Assembly: GCA_017592775.1 (NCBI GenBank) | Contig: JAGFNJ010000007.1 | Location: forward strand, 54,567-118,566 | Length of the DNA stretch: 64,000 nucleotides | Source: Candidatus Accumulibacter conexus | GTDB lineage: Bacteria > Pseudomonadota > Gammaproteobacteria > Burkholderiales > Rhodocyclaceae | Direction: 5' to 3' | Shown here: positions 19,572 through 29,603 of the stretch, in pieces | Layout: each line of letters starts with the position of its first letter | Numbering within the stretch: the first letter of the stretch is position 1 | Translations under genes and position numbers: made by a program | Notes under the pieces: model-generated | Told to the model about the DNA's origin: nothing | Seen by the model: only the letters and a program-made list of their open reading frames with translations | Database searches by the model: none

Positions 19572-19587
19572 CTGTATGTAAATGCAG
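19572..19587 (+). promoter_or_regulatory. LexA (SOS) box of recA
   Basis: CTGTATGTAAATGCAG fits the CTG-N10-CAG LexA consensus closely. It fills the 17-bp spacer between a weak -35 (about 19565) and TATATT (19588-19593), so bound LexA would occlude RNA polymerase. The recA ATG is 84 nt further on. This supports SOS control of recA-recX. Confidence 0.85.
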
Positions 19588-19671
19588 TATATTGAACAAG
19601 TCGGCGGCGGCATCTTCAGCGCTGTCGAACGTGGGATAATTCCCGTCAATCAAGAACAAGGACAGGCGACA

Positions 19672-20691
<1,020 letters not shown>

Positions 20692-20701
20692 GGGCCGGTT
20701 G

Positions 20702-21151
20702 ATGCCGGACGCGCTGCGCGAGCGGGCGCTGCGCCTGCTCGCGCGTCGTGAGCACACGCGCCAGGAGTTGATGGACAAGCTCGCCGCGCAGGCAGAGGGT
20801 CCGCAGGAGCTGTCGGCAGTGCTCGATGACCTGGGCAGCAGCGGCCTGCAATCCGATTGCCGTTACGCCAGCAGCCGCCTCAGGGCGCGTGCCGAACGTT
20901 TCGGCGACGCCCGGCTGGCGCATGAACTGCGGGCAAAAGGCGTTGCCGATGAGCTCGTGAATGCGGCGCTGACGGGTGCCGAAGACGAGCTGACACGAGC
21001 CCGGCGCGTCTGGGCGCGACGCTTCGGACAGCAGCCAGCCGCTCCCGGCGATGCGGCAGAGCGCGCGCGGCAGATGCGCTTCCTGGCCGGCCGGGGATTC
21101 TCCGCCGAGACCGTTCGGCGCGTACTGCGTGCCGCCCCTGACGACGAGTGA
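20702..21151 (+). CDS. recX: Regulatory protein RecX
   Basis: RecX binds RecA filaments and limits their extension. The 149-residue product is helical and charged, with the family pattern [19 protein letters not shown], a middle [27 protein letters not shown], and the C-terminal [20 protein letters not shown]. It follows recA by 10 nt and should share its SOS promoter. The stop overlaps a possible GTG start of lptB. Confidence 0.92.
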   Translation: MPDALRERALRLLARREHTRQELMDKLAAQAEGPQELSAVLDDLGSSGLQSDCRYASSRLRARAERFGDARLAHELRAKGVADELVNAALTGAEDELTRARRVWARRFGQQPAAPGDAAERARQMRFLAGRGFSAETVRRVLRAAPDDE

Positions 21152-21153
21152 AC

Positions 21154-21888
21154 ATGTCCGAAAAGCAGAGCACCCTGTCCACGATCATGCTCAACAAGCG
21201 CTACAAGGCGCGCACCGTGGTCCACGACGTTTCGTTCGAGGTGACCAGCGGCGAGGTCGTCGGCCTCCTCGGCCCGAATGGCGCTGGCAAGACCACCTGC
21301 TTCTACATGGTGGTCGGTCTCGTTGCCTGCGATGGCGGCGAGGTTCGTCTCGATGACGTCGAGCTGACCCACCTGCCGATCCACAAGCGTGCCCGACTCG
21401 GCGTCTCGTATCTGCCGCAGGAAGCTTCTGTCTTCCGCAAACTGACGGTCAGCGAGAACATCCGGGCCGTGCTCGAACTGCAGCGGCTGCCCGCCGTCCA
21501 GATCGAGGAGCGAAGCGAACTCCTGCTTGAGGAACTGCACATCGGTCATCTGCGTGCGAACCCGGCGACATCGCTCTCCGGTGGCGAGCGGCGACGGGTT
21601 GAAATCGCTCGTGCGCTGGCCACCGAACCGCGTTTCATCCTGCTCGACGAACCCTTCGCCGGGGTCGATCCGATTGCGGTCCTCGACATCCAGCGCATCA
21701 TCCGCTTCCTGAAGGACCGCGGCATCGGTGTCCTGATCACCGACCACAACGTGCGCGAGACGCTGGGCATTTGCGACCACGCCTACATCATCAACGAGGG
21801 AAGTGTCCTCGCCGCCGGTCGTCCGGACGAAATCATTTATAATGAAAACGTCCGCAAGGTGTATCTCGGCGAGAATTTCCGCCTCTAA
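21154..21888 (+). CDS. lptB: LPS export ABC transporter ATP-binding protein LptB
   Basis: LptB powers lipopolysaccharide extraction from the inner membrane by LptFG. The 244-residue ATPase has Walker [11 protein letters not shown]-loop at [14 protein letters not shown], signature LSGGERRR, Walker [14 protein letters not shown] and the H-loop TDHNVRE. GTG at 21148 overlapping the recX stop is an alternative start. LptC and LptA genes, which normally precede lptB, are not here; recX is its upstream neighbour instead. rpoN follows after about 80 nt. Confidence 0.95.
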   Translation: MSEKQSTLSTIMLNKRYKARTVVHDVSFEVTSGEVVGLLGPNGAGKTTCFYMVVGLVACDGGEVRLDDVELTHLPIHKRARLGVSYLPQEASVFRKLTVSENIRAVLELQRLPAVQIEERSELLLEELHIGHLRANPATSLSGGERRRVEIARALATEPRFILLDEPFAGVDPIAVLDIQRIIRFLKDRGIGVLITDHNVRETLGICDHAYIINEGSVLAAGRPDEIIYNENVRKVYLGENFRL

Positions 21889-21969
21889 TCGCGACAGCCC
21901 TTCGGTGATGATCAGAGAACCAGACGGGCAGTCTACCGTGCCGGTACGGTGGCTCACCCGGTTCCGCAC

Positions 21970-23397
21970 ATGAAACCATCCCTAACGCTCAAGCTAACCC
22001 AGCATCTTGCGTTGACCCCACAGCTGCAACAGTCGATTCGGCTGCTGCAACTGTCAACGGTCGAACTGGAGCATGAGCTGGAGAAGTTCCTGCAGGAGAA
22101 CCCGCTGCTCGAGCGCGCAGAGGAGTATGCGCAGCCGGCCGCGCCGCCGGGTGACCACGCCGACAGTGATTTCCAGGAGAGCGAGCCGAGCACCGAGCCA
22201 CCGTCGGGATCGACCGCCGGCGACGACGACGGCTGGCCAGACGAGTACTTCGGCAACGGCGGCTCTGCCGGCTCTTTCGACGGCGACGAAGACGGCGACA
22301 ACGACTATCAGGACGTCCAGGCAGCAACCGTCTCGCTGCGCGACCATCTCCTGTGGCAGCTTGCTCTGACCTCGATCTCCGAGCGGGACCGCGTCCTGGT
22401 GGGCTATCTGATCGACCTCCTTGACGACGACGGCTACCTGTCGCAACCGCTCGAGGAGATCGCGCAGGCCATGCCCGACGAACTCGACGTCGGACTCGAG
22501 GACTTGCAGATCGCGCTCAGGTACCTGCAGAACCTCGACCCGACCGGCGTCGGCGCACGCAGCGCCCAGGAATGCCTGGCTCTGCAACTGATGGCCATGC
22601 CGCCGACCTCGACCAGCAGTCTGGCGCAGGAGATCGTCCTGCAGTACCTCGACCTGCTGGCCAGCCACGACTTCGCGCGGCTGAAGAAGCAGACCGGCGC
22701 CGACGACGAGGCGCTGCGCGCGGCCCACGTGCTGATCTGCAGTCTCAACCCGCGCCCTGGCGCTGCCTACGCCAACACCGAAACGCGCTACATCGTGCCC
22801 GACGTCGTCGTGCGCAAGATCCGGGGGCAGTGGTCGGCAAGCGTCAATGCCGACGCTTTTCCACGCCTGCGGATCAACAGCCTGTATGCCCAGATTCTTT
22901 CCCGCCAGCGCGGATCAGGACTCTCCGTTCAGTTGCAGGAAGCACGCTGGCTGATCCGAAATGTACAGCAACGGTTTGACACGATCCTGCGAGTGGCGCA
23001 GGCTATTGTCGAAAGGCAGCGCCAGTTCCTCGAACACGGCGAAGTCGCCATGCGGCCTCTGGTGCTGCGCGAGATCGCCGAAACGCTGGGGCTGCATGAG
23101 TCGACCATCTCGCGCGTCACAACGCAGAAGTACATGGCAACGCCGCGCGGGATCTTCGAGCTGAAGTATTTCTTTGGCAGTCACGTCGCCACCGAAGCCG
23201 GCGGAGCCTGCTCGGCAACGGCGATCCGTGCCCTCATCAAACAGATGATCGGCACGGAAGAGCCGACGAAGCCTCTCTCGGATGGCCAGATATCCGAGGT
23301 TCTTGGTCAGCAGGGCATTGTTGTCGCACGGCGAACAATTGCAAAATACCGTGAGTCGCTCAATATCCCGCCGGTCAGTTTACGCAAGTCCATTTAG
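21970..23397 (+). CDS. rpoN: RNA polymerase sigma-54 factor
   Basis: RpoN directs RNA polymerase to -24/-12 promoters that need AAA+ activators. The 475-residue protein begins [29 protein letters not shown], the Gln-rich region I, then an acidic region II (about residues 45-110), the core-binding region III, the HTH ([18 protein letters not shown]), and the C-terminal RpoN box [10 protein letters not shown] that reads the -24 element. An in-frame GTG 21 nt upstream is less likely. A matching -24/-12 site occurs at 49231 in this window. Confidence 0.97.
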   Translation: MKPSLTLKLTQHLALTPQLQQSIRLLQLSTVELEHELEKFLQENPLLERAEEYAQPAAPPGDHADSDFQESEPSTEPPSGSTAGDDDGWPDEYFGNGGSAGSFDGDEDGDNDYQDVQAATVSLRDHLLWQLALTSISERDRVLVGYLIDLLDDDGYLSQPLEEIAQAMPDELDVGLEDLQIALRYLQNLDPTGVGARSAQECLALQLMAMPPTSTSSLAQEIVLQYLDLLASHDFARLKKQTGADDEALRAAHVLICSLNPRPGAAYANTETRYIVPDVVVRKIRGQWSASVNADAFPRLRINSLYAQILSRQRGSGLSVQLQEARWLIRNVQQRFDTILRVAQAIVERQRQFLEHGEVAMRPLVLREIAETLGLHESTISRVTTQKYMATPRGIFELKYFFGSHVATEAGGACSATAIRALIKQMIGTEEPTKPLSDGQISEVLGQQGIVVARRTIAKYRESLNIPPVSLRKSI

Positions 23398-23413
23398 AAG
23401 AAGGAGCCACACC

Positions 23414-23740
23414 ATGAACCTGCAAGTCAGTGGACACCACCTCGAGGTCACCCCGGCGCTGCACGACTACGTCACCGGCAAGCTCGAGCGGATCACCCGC
23501 CACTTCGACAACGTGATCGACGTCAACGTGATTCTTTCGGTGGACAAGCTGAAGCAGAAGGCCGAAGTCACCGTCCACCTGGCCGGCAAGGATGTCTATG
23601 TCGAATCGGTCGACGAAGACCTCTACGCCGCGGTCGATGGCCTGGTGGACAAGCTCGAACGTCAGGTGCAGAGGTACAAGCAGAAACTGCAGGACCATCA
23701 TCGCGGCAACAAGATCACCGACCACATCGTTGCCGAGTGA
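23414..23740 (+). CDS. hpf: Ribosome hibernation-promoting factor
   Basis: Short-form HPF/YfiA (108 residues) binds the 30S decoding centre to form inactive ribosome dimers in stationary phase. It starts [20 protein letters not shown] and contains the conserved [14 protein letters not shown] and [26 protein letters not shown] stretches. AAGGAG is placed about 7 nt before the ATG, giving a secure start. It lies between rpoN and ptsN as in most proteobacteria. Confidence 0.96.
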   Translation: MNLQVSGHHLEVTPALHDYVTGKLERITRHFDNVIDVNVILSVDKLKQKAEVTVHLAGKDVYVESVDEDLYAAVDGLVDKLERQVQRYKQKLQDHHRGNKITDHIVAE

Positions 23741-23833
23741 CCTTCAGCGCGTCGACAGCCGGACGATCGCTAGCCGGATCGTCCGGATGTACCCTTTTTC
23801 GCTAGCACACGTTCGTCATTCAGGTCTTGTCGC

Positions 23834-24286
23834 ATGAGCCATATAACCCAACTACTTCCCCTCGAGAACATCATTCTCGACCTCGACGTCAGCAGCAAGA
23901 AGCGCGCTTTCGAGCATGTCGGGCTGCTGTTCGAGAACTATATCGGCATTGCGCGCAGCACGGTGTTCGACAGCCTCTTTGCACGTGAGAAGCTCGGATC
24001 GACTGGGCTTGGTCAGGGCGTTGCCATCCCGCACGGGCGAATCAAGGGTCTGAAGGACGCCACGGGGGCCTTCCTGCGGCTGGCCGCTCCGGTCCCCTTC
24101 GACTCTCCCGATGGCAAGCCGGTGGCGCTGCTGTTCATCCTGCTCGTTCCCGAGGTGGCCACCGAGCAGCACCTGCAGATACTCTCCGAACTGGCACAGC
24201 ACTTCTCGGACCGCAGTTGTCGCGAAGCGCTGAGCAAGGCTCCCGACGCGCAGACCATCCGACAGATTTTCGCTGCCGGGCCATGA
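23834..24286 (+). CDS. ptsN: Nitrogen-PTS enzyme IIA (PtsN)
   Basis: PtsN is the terminal phosphoacceptor of the nitrogen-related phosphotransferase system and regulates potassium transport and other targets. The 150-residue EIIA domain has the active-site histidine in LGQGVAIPHGR (about residues 60-70) and the PVALLFILLVPE core. Its start follows hpf by 93 nt; the stop overlaps hprK (ATGA). Signalling rather than sugar uptake is expected because no EIIBC genes are nearby. Confidence 0.95.
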   Translation: MSHITQLLPLENIILDLDVSSKKRAFEHVGLLFENYIGIARSTVFDSLFAREKLGSTGLGQGVAIPHGRIKGLKDATGAFLRLAAPVPFDSPDGKPVALLFILLVPEVATEQHLQILSELAQHFSDRSCREALSKAPDAQTIRQIFAAGP

Positions 24287-25227
24287 ACGCCCAGCGTCAG
24301 TTCAGTGTGGTCCAGCTCTACGAGGACCATCGCGAGAAACTGAAGCTGACCTGGGTGGTGGCCGTCGGAGTGGACCGACAGATCGAACTCAGGGACCAGG
24401 GCTATTTTGGCGCCGAGGTCGTTGGCCACCTCAACCTCATCCATCCGGAGCGCCTGCAGGTCATCGGCCGCGCCGAGAACGACTGGGGCAATCGTGTCAG
24501 TGCGGAACGTCTGCGCAACCAGGTGCGGGAGTTGATGGCTGCGCGACCGCCGGCGCTGATCGTCGCCGACGATGTCGAGGTGCTGCCGGCGATCAGTGAA
24601 GCCTGCCAGTCGACTTCGACACCGTTGTTCGTCAGTCCGAAGCCCTGTTCGGCAGTGATCGACCTGTTGCGCATCTATCTTTCGCGCCGGCTGGCGGGCT
24701 CGACGTCGGTGCATGGCGTGCTGATGGACGTTTTTGGCATGGGCGTGCTGATCACCGGTGACTCGGGTGTTGGCAAGAGTGAACTCGCGCTCGAACTGAT
24801 CACCCGCGGTCACGGTCTGGTTGCCGACGATGTGGTCGAACTCGCGTGCATCGCACCGACGACGATCGAAGGGCGATGTCCGAGCATGTTGCGTGACTAT
24901 CTCGAAGTGCGTGGGCTCGGGCTGCTCAACATTCGCACCATCTTCGGCGAGACCGCCTCACGGCGCCGCATGAAGCTCAAGCTGATCGTGCACCTGCAGC
25001 GCCCGCTCAGCCGTGCCGATGGGCCACGGCTGCCGCTCGACGCGCAGACGCAGGAGATCCTCGGTGTTGCCATACGCAAGGTGGTGATTCCGGTCGCCGC
25101 CGGGCGGAACATCGCCGTCCTCCTCGAGGCTGCCGTGCGCAACAGCATCCTGCAGTTGCGCGGCATCGACAGCATGAGTGATTTCATCAATCGTCAGCAA
25201 CAGGCCCTGCTTGACGACGAACTCTAG
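24283..25227 (+). CDS. hprK: HPr kinase/phosphorylase
   Basis: HprK phosphorylates and dephosphorylates a serine of HPr, linking energy state to PTS signalling. The 314-residue product has an N-terminal domain (about 1-130), then HGVLMDVFGMGVLITGDSGVGKSELALELI with the P-loop, LVADDVVEL, and the family signature EVRGLGLLNIRTIFGE. The ATG giving MNAQRQF overlaps ptsN by 4 nt; a longer in-frame start inside ptsN is rejected. A rapZ-type gene that often follows is absent; psiF is next. Confidence 0.95.
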   Translation: MNAQRQFSVVQLYEDHREKLKLTWVVAVGVDRQIELRDQGYFGAEVVGHLNLIHPERLQVIGRAENDWGNRVSAERLRNQVRELMAARPPALIVADDVEVLPAISEACQSTSTPLFVSPKPCSAVIDLLRIYLSRRLAGSTSVHGVLMDVFGMGVLITGDSGVGKSELALELITRGHGLVADDVVELACIAPTTIEGRCPSMLRDYLEVRGLGLLNIRTIFGETASRRRMKLKLIVHLQRPLSRADGPRLPLDAQTQEILGVAIRKVVIPVAAGRNIAVLLEAAVRNSILQLRGIDSMSDFINRQQQALLDDEL

Positions 25228-25271
25228 CGATGGCCTAATCAGCACTCGCCATCAACTCAAGGAGAAGCGCC

Positions 25272-25589
25272 GTGAAAGCCCTCATCGCCCTTGTTGCACT
25301 CGCCATTGCCGCCGGCAGCGCGGTCGCTGTCGAAGAGAAGAAGGAAGCCTCGCCCGCGCAGAAGGCGCAGCAGGAGAAAATGAAAGCGTGCAACGCCGAG
25401 GCTGGCGAAAAAAGCCTCAAGGGTGACGAGCGCAAGAGCTTCATGAGCACCTGCCTGGGTGCCAAGCCGGCGCCGGCAACGCAACAGGACAAGATGAAGA
25501 GCTGCAACGCCGAAGCCGGCAGCAAGGAACTCAAGGGTGACGAGCGCAAGAAATTCATGAGCGAGTGCCTGAAGGGGAGCCCGAGCTAG
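25272..25589 (+). CDS. psiF: PsiF-repeat secreted protein
   Basis: A 105-residue protein starting from GTG with AAGGAGAA just upstream. A cleavable signal peptide (about residues 1-19, ending AVA) precedes two copies of the PsiF repeat, each of the pattern KMKxCNAEAGxKxLKGDERKxFMSxCL, so four cysteines are available for periplasmic disulfides. PsiF was first noted as phosphate-starvation inducible in E. coli; its function is unknown. No Pho box was identified here. Confidence 0.85.
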   Translation: MKALIALVALAIAAGSAVAVEEKKEASPAQKAQQEKMKACNAEAGEKSLKGDERKSFMSTCLGAKPAPATQQDKMKSCNAEAGSKELKGDERKKFMSECLKGSPS

Positions 25590-25709
25590 GTCCGTTCGCC
25601 CGGCGGGCGCGCCCGTCTCCTGCGACAGCCGTCGGATCGCGCGTCGAGCGTGCCGCAGCTTGCTGCGCATCGGCAACGTGGTCGCGGGTCGTTGGCGCCG
25701 CCGCCGCGG

Positions 25710-26090
25710 TCAGTCGGCGGCGCGTATCGTCTCGCTGGCGAACGCGACCACAACCGCTGGCAGACAGGCAACGTAACCGCGCTGCCTGCGTCGCAGCAGG
25801 CGACGCAGGCGACGCTCGGCATCCGCGTGGCTGCTGCAGGAATGGTGGAGAAATGCGTTGCACGCCGCCCAGCGGCCGTCCGTGGTGCGCAGCACGACGA
25901 CCGGGCGGCCGCCGTCGATGGTGGCCAGCAGACAATCCGGCGCCACTGACAGCCAGGACGCGACGAGCAGGTCCATGGCTTCGCCTCGCGGTAGGGTCAG
26001 CGCCAGCAGGGCGTCGAGCGCCGAGTCAAACTCGGCGCGGACGATTGCCGGAAGGTAGGCTCGGGCAGGCAGTCTGGCTGCGGGTGTCAT
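25710..26090 (-). CDS. Hypothetical protein, 126 residues
   Basis: I do not recognise this family. The minus-strand reading frame encodes an Ala/Leu-rich, basic protein with two cysteines (in CNAFLHHSCSSH) and a segment VVLRTTDGRWAACNAFLHH that could form a beta-hairpin. It sits between psiF and the UbiH-type gene, and a plausible GGACAA precedes the ATG. A competing plus-strand frame covers the same DNA but looks like an arginine-rich shadow. Coding status is uncertain. Confidence 0.4.
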   Translation of the reverse strand: MTPAARLPARAYLPAIVRAEFDSALDALLALTLPRGEAMDLLVASWLSVAPDCLLATIDGGRPVVVLRTTDGRWAACNAFLHHSCSSHADAERRLRRLLRRRQRGYVACLPAVVVAFASETIRAAD

Positions 26091-26174
26091 CAGCGATATT
26101 GTCCATCATCGTCGCCGGTTTCTGCGTTCTGCGATGACGCAGTTGCGGCCCGTCCCCTTTTCCGGATAAACCCC

Positions 26175-27344
26175 ATGCCAGTCAGTGACTTCGACGTCCT
26201 CATCGTAGGTGGTGGCCTGGCAGGCCTTTCGCTGGCGTGTGCGCTGCGCGACAGCCGCCTGCGGCTGGCACTGGTCGAGCAACATCCGCCACGACCAGCC
26301 GATGGCTGGGACGCCCGCGTCTATGCCATTTCCCCGGCAAACCGCAGCTTCCTGCAGGAGATCGGCATCTGGAAGCACCTGCCGGGCGAACGCCTGAGCG
26401 CGATTCATGCCATGAAGATTCATGGCGACCGCGGCGCCGAGCTGGATTTCTCGGCTTACGAGACCGGCATCGACGAGCTCGGCTGGATTCTCGAATCATC
26501 GTTGATGGCCTGCGAACTCTGGGAGAACGCCAAGCGGCAGGGGAACCTGAGCCTGTTCTGCCCGGCGGTTCCGGCGGCCGTCGAGATCGGTGACGGCACC
26601 GCCTCCCTGACCATCGGCGACGATCGCCGCATCACTGCCCGGCTGCTCGTCGCCGCCGATGGACGTGATTCGTGGGTGCGCGGAAAGGTCGGTTTGCGAG
26701 CCATCGACACCCCTTATGGAGAGCTGGGACTGGTCGCCAACTTCGACTGCCAGACCCCACACCGCGGCGTGGCGCGGCAATGGTTCCGGCACGACGGGGT
26801 GCTTGCCTGGCTGCCGCTGGCCGGCGATCGCATCTCGATCGTCTGGTCTGCGCCGGAAGAGCTGGCGCACCGGTTGCTCGACCTGCCGCCCGACGCACTG
26901 GCCGCCCGGGTTGCCGCCGCCGGCGACTGTGCGCTGGGCGAATTGCGGCCGCTGACACCGGCAGCAGCCTTTCCCTTGCGCCTGCTGCGGGTGCCGCAGA
27001 TCATCGCGCCACGCGTCGCCCTCGTTGGCGACGCGGCGCACGGGATTCATCCATTGTCCGGCCACGGCATCAACCTCGGCTTTCAGGATGCGCGTGCCTT
27101 GGCCAGCGTGCTGGCCGCGGCGCCGGAGTGGCAGGATGTCGGCCAGCAGCGTTTCCTGCGTCGCTATCAGCGGCAACGGCTGGAGGAGACCCTGCTGATG
27201 CAGACGACGACACATGCCTTGCACCAGCTTTTCGGGACCGCGCTGCCGGGGCTCGCGATGTTGCGCAACGCAGGAATGAACCTGACCAACGCTTTGCCGG
27301 TCGTAAAGAACCTGCTGGTACGCTACGCCATCGGCGTCTTCTGA
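26175..27344 (+). CDS. UbiH/UbiF/COQ6-family FAD-dependent hydroxylase
   Basis: A 389-residue flavoprotein monooxygenase probably acting in ubiquinone ring hydroxylation. It shows the N-terminal dinucleotide fold VLIVGGGLAGLSLACAL, the arginine region DARVYAISPANRSFL, the middle motif LLVAADGRDSWVR, and the FAD-ribityl segment RVALVGDAAHGIHPLSGHGINLGFQDA. Which ring position it hydroxylates (UbiH, UbiI, UbiF or UbiM-like) cannot be decided from sequence alone. It is followed after 29 nt by a DsbC-type gene, a pairing seen in betaproteobacteria. Confidence 0.87.
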   Translation: MPVSDFDVLIVGGGLAGLSLACALRDSRLRLALVEQHPPRPADGWDARVYAISPANRSFLQEIGIWKHLPGERLSAIHAMKIHGDRGAELDFSAYETGIDELGWILESSLMACELWENAKRQGNLSLFCPAVPAAVEIGDGTASLTIGDDRRITARLLVAADGRDSWVRGKVGLRAIDTPYGELGLVANFDCQTPHRGVARQWFRHDGVLAWLPLAGDRISIVWSAPEELAHRLLDLPPDALAARVAAAGDCALGELRPLTPAAAFPLRLLRVPQIIAPRVALVGDAAHGIHPLSGHGINLGFQDARALASVLAAAPEWQDVGQQRFLRRYQRQRLEETLLMQTTTHALHQLFGTALPGLAMLRNAGMNLTNALPVVKNLLVRYAIGVF

Positions 27345-27373
27345 ACCATTCACCATCACCCGGAGACAGACCA

Positions 27374-28084
27374 TTGATCACCAAGAGACTCGTGCCGCTC
27401 GTGCTCGCCGCGACCCTCAGCCTGCCCGCGCTGGCCGACGAGGCCAACGTCCGGAAAGCGCTCGAAAGCAAGCTCGGACGTCCCCTGACCAGCCTCGTCA
27501 GGACGCCGTATCTCGGGCTTTACGAAGCCTATGCCGACGGCCAGATCTTCTACACGGATGACAAGGTTTCGGTGATCATCGCCGGCGCGCTGATCGACGG
27601 CAAGAGCATGAAGAACATCACCGACGAGCGACTGCAGAAGCTGACCGCCATCAAGTTCTCCGAGTTGCCACTGACACTCGCGGTGAAACAGGTTCGCGGC
27701 GATGGCAAGCGCGTCTTTGCCACCTTCGAAGACCCCAACTGCGGCTACTGCAAGAAGCTGGCAAAGGATCTCGCGAAGCTCGACAACGTCACCATCTATA
27801 CCTTCCTTTACCCGATTCTCTCGCCGGACTCACTCGAGAAGTCGAACCGGATATGGTGCGCAGCCGACCGGGCGAAGGCGTGGAACGACTGGATGGTCGA
27901 CGGCAAGGCACCCGGCGGCAAGGGTGACTGCGATACGACGGCGGTCAAGAAGACCATCGAGGTCGGCCGCAAACTGGCGATCAATGGTACCCCGACGATC
28001 TTCTTCGCCGATGGCGAGCGCATCCCGGGCGCAGTTCCGCTGGCCAGGATCGAGGAAAAGCTGGCGCAAACCGCCAGCCGCTGA
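27374..28084 (+). CDS. dsbC: DsbC-family disulfide isomerase
   Basis: A 236-residue periplasmic thiol-disulfide isomerase. It starts at TTG (GGAGA 7 nt upstream; no ATG fits), has a signal peptide ending at LPALA, a DsbC/G N-terminal dimerisation domain (about 22-85), and a thioredoxin domain with active site CGYC (about residue 121) and the cis-proline loop GTPTIFF. Two further cysteines (in IWCAADR and GDCDTT) match the structural pair of DsbC. It repairs wrongly paired disulfides in the periplasm, kept reduced by DsbD. Confidence 0.9.
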   Translation: MITKRLVPLVLAATLSLPALADEANVRKALESKLGRPLTSLVRTPYLGLYEAYADGQIFYTDDKVSVIIAGALIDGKSMKNITDERLQKLTAIKFSELPLTLAVKQVRGDGKRVFATFEDPNCGYCKKLAKDLAKLDNVTIYTFLYPILSPDSLEKSNRIWCAADRAKAWNDWMVDGKAPGGKGDCDTTAVKKTIEVGRKLAINGTPTIFFADGERIPGAVPLARIEEKLAQTASR

Positions 28085-28231
28085 GACCTTGCCAGGAAGT
28101 CGTTGCGAGCAGGCGACGAGGCCAGACGCGAGAGGGCGAGCACGGCCGCAGAATGGCTGCGCAGCCGATGAGTCACAACCGCTGCGCGCTCTGGCGCCGC
28201 TCGGCCGGGGCGCCCGCGCCAACACCGGGGT

Positions 28232-29146
28232 TCAGACGGCCAGCAGCATCCCGTCCACTTCCCGTACTGTGCCGGCGCGAACGAGATCCCTGACCAGCCA
28301 GTGCGCCAGCGTTTCATCGCTGTGCTGCAGGTAGCGCGCGTTCACGCTCTGGCAGAAGGTCAGGCGGGCAAGAAAGGCCGGTAGTTCGGCACGCGCCAGT
28401 TGCCGCCTTTCCAGAAGGGCAAAGGCGAGCATCACCTTGAGCGCGTGTCTCGCCAGAAGCTCGACGTCCGCTTCGAAGACCGCCAGCCGCTGGTAGGCGC
28501 GCTCGAAGGCGTCGCCGACCTCGACGAACGGGGCACCGTGACCCGGTATCACGACATCGATCGCCAGGCGGGCCAGTTCGTCGAGGGTCTCGCGCGCCGC
28601 CCGCAGGCCGCCGGCGCCTTCGGGGTGTCGCAGCAGTTCCGAGAAGATGACGCCAAAGCCGTTGCGCCACAGCGCATCACCGGAGATCAGCAGGCGCCGC
28701 TCGGGGTTGTGGAAGGCAAGCGCGTCCATGTCGTGACCCGGAACGGCGAGCGCCCGCCAGCACAACCCGCCAAGCTCGACCTCATCGCCGGCGGCGATCG
28801 TCGCATGATGGTGAAACCTCGCCGCTGACTGGCCCAGCGGCGACAGCAGGAGGGCTTCCTCGTCCCATTCGGCGATCATCGCATCGATCCCCTGCGGGAC
28901 GATCACCCGACAACCGAAAGCCGCGGTGAGCGCGGCATTGCCACCGATATGATCGGAGTGCGAGTGCGTGTTGAGCAGTCGGCAAAGGCGACGGCCGGCG
29001 AGGGCGTGGTCGACCAGGGCAACGGTCTGTGCCGCGTGCGTGACGTAGCCGCTGTCGATCAGGGCCGCCCCCTCGCCCTCGAGGAAGAGGATGCTGTTCG
29101 ACGAGAGCCAGCCGCGTTCGATGACCAGCAGGCTGGCGGGAAGCAT
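28232..29146 (-). CDS. MBL-fold metallo-hydrolase
   Basis: A 304-residue metallo-beta-lactamase-fold hydrolase. Metal ligands are visible in NTHSHSDHIGGN (HxHxDH), the later VPGHDMD, LLISGDALW and VIPGHG. A C-terminal helical extension (about residues 215-300) follows the core. The substrate is unknown; glyoxalase II-like or thioesterase activity is possible. The ATG overlaps the stop of the upstream DUF1289 gene by one base, so it is likely the last gene of the liu transcript. A longer in-frame ORF starting upstream is rejected because it would overlap that gene. Confidence 0.8.
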   Translation of the reverse strand: MLPASLLVIERGWLSSNSILFLEGEGAALIDSGYVTHAAQTVALVDHALAGRRLCRLLNTHSHSDHIGGNAALTAAFGCRVIVPQGIDAMIAEWDEEALLLSPLGQSAARFHHHATIAAGDEVELGGLCWRALAVPGHDMDALAFHNPERRLLISGDALWRNGFGVIFSELLRHPEGAGGLRAARETLDELARLAIDVVIPGHGAPFVEVGDAFERAYQRLAVFEADVELLARHALKVMLAFALLERRQLARAELPAFLARLTFCQSVNARYLQHSDETLAHWLVRDLVRAGTVREVDGMLLAV

Positions 29147-29340
29147 CAGCGCCGGCGCACGCTGTCGCTGTCGGGCAGTTCGTCGGGGACGCGCCCGCTG
29201 CGCCGCTCCTCGACCACGACGATGCCCTGGGTGACCGGCGATACCGGCAGCGGCGGCCGGCCGCAACCCAGGCAGTAGCCGGAATCCGGATCCGGCATGC
29301 AGATGCCGACGCAAAGATAGTCATCTGCCGGCTCGCTCAC
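29146..29340 (-). CDS. DUF1289 small cysteine protein (second copy)
   Basis: A 64-residue protein from a GTG start. CVGICMPDPDSGYCLGCGRPP has the DUF1289 cysteine pattern (C-x3-C-x8-C-x2-C) expected to bind a metal or Fe-S cluster. The rest is short and basic. Its function is unknown. It ends on the first base of the MBL gene's start codon and lies directly after another DUF1289 gene. Confidence 0.72.
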   Translation of the reverse strand: MSEPADDYLCVGICMPDPDSGYCLGCGRPPLPVSPVTQGIVVVEERRSGRVPDELPDSDSVRRR

Positions 29341-29342
29341 GA

Positions 29343-29603
29343 TCAGCGCCCGCAATCGCCACGGAACTCGCCGCCGGCGGCGCAGCCCTGCGGGTCGTGC
29401 TCGGCACGACGCCGCTCGACGGCGACCAGAACCTGCAGGCGCTCGGCCGTCGAAGCACGACTCCACAAGCTGATCTCCGCGATCGTGCGAAAGCAACCAA
29501 GGCAGAAGCCGCTGCCGCTGTCGATGCGGCAGACGTTGATGCACGGTGAGGCGACGGTTTGCATCAGCGGCCACCGCGCCACGCCAGGAGGGCGCTCATG
29601 CAT
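29343..29603 (-). CDS. DUF1289 small cysteine protein (first copy)
   Basis: An 86-residue protein with CINVCRIDSGSGFCLGCFRT, the DUF1289 pattern, followed by the IAEISLW stretch typical of the family. The ATG at 29603 overlaps the HMG-CoA lyase stop by 8 nt; an ATG at 29564 (MQTVASPC) is an equally reasonable start. Function is unknown. It ends two bases before the next DUF1289 gene, and the two are divergent in sequence outside the cysteines. Confidence 0.75.
   Translation of the reverse strand: MHERPPGVARWPLMQTVASPCINVCRIDSGSGFCLGCFRTIAEISLWSRASTAERLQVLVAVERRRAEHDPQGCAAGGEFRGDCGR

Noticed and set aside
25565-26137. A 190-codon plus-strand frame downstream of psiF
   Set aside because: It overlaps the psiF end, is extremely arginine-rich and has no motif; the minus-strand 126-residue frame is a better, though weak, candidate.
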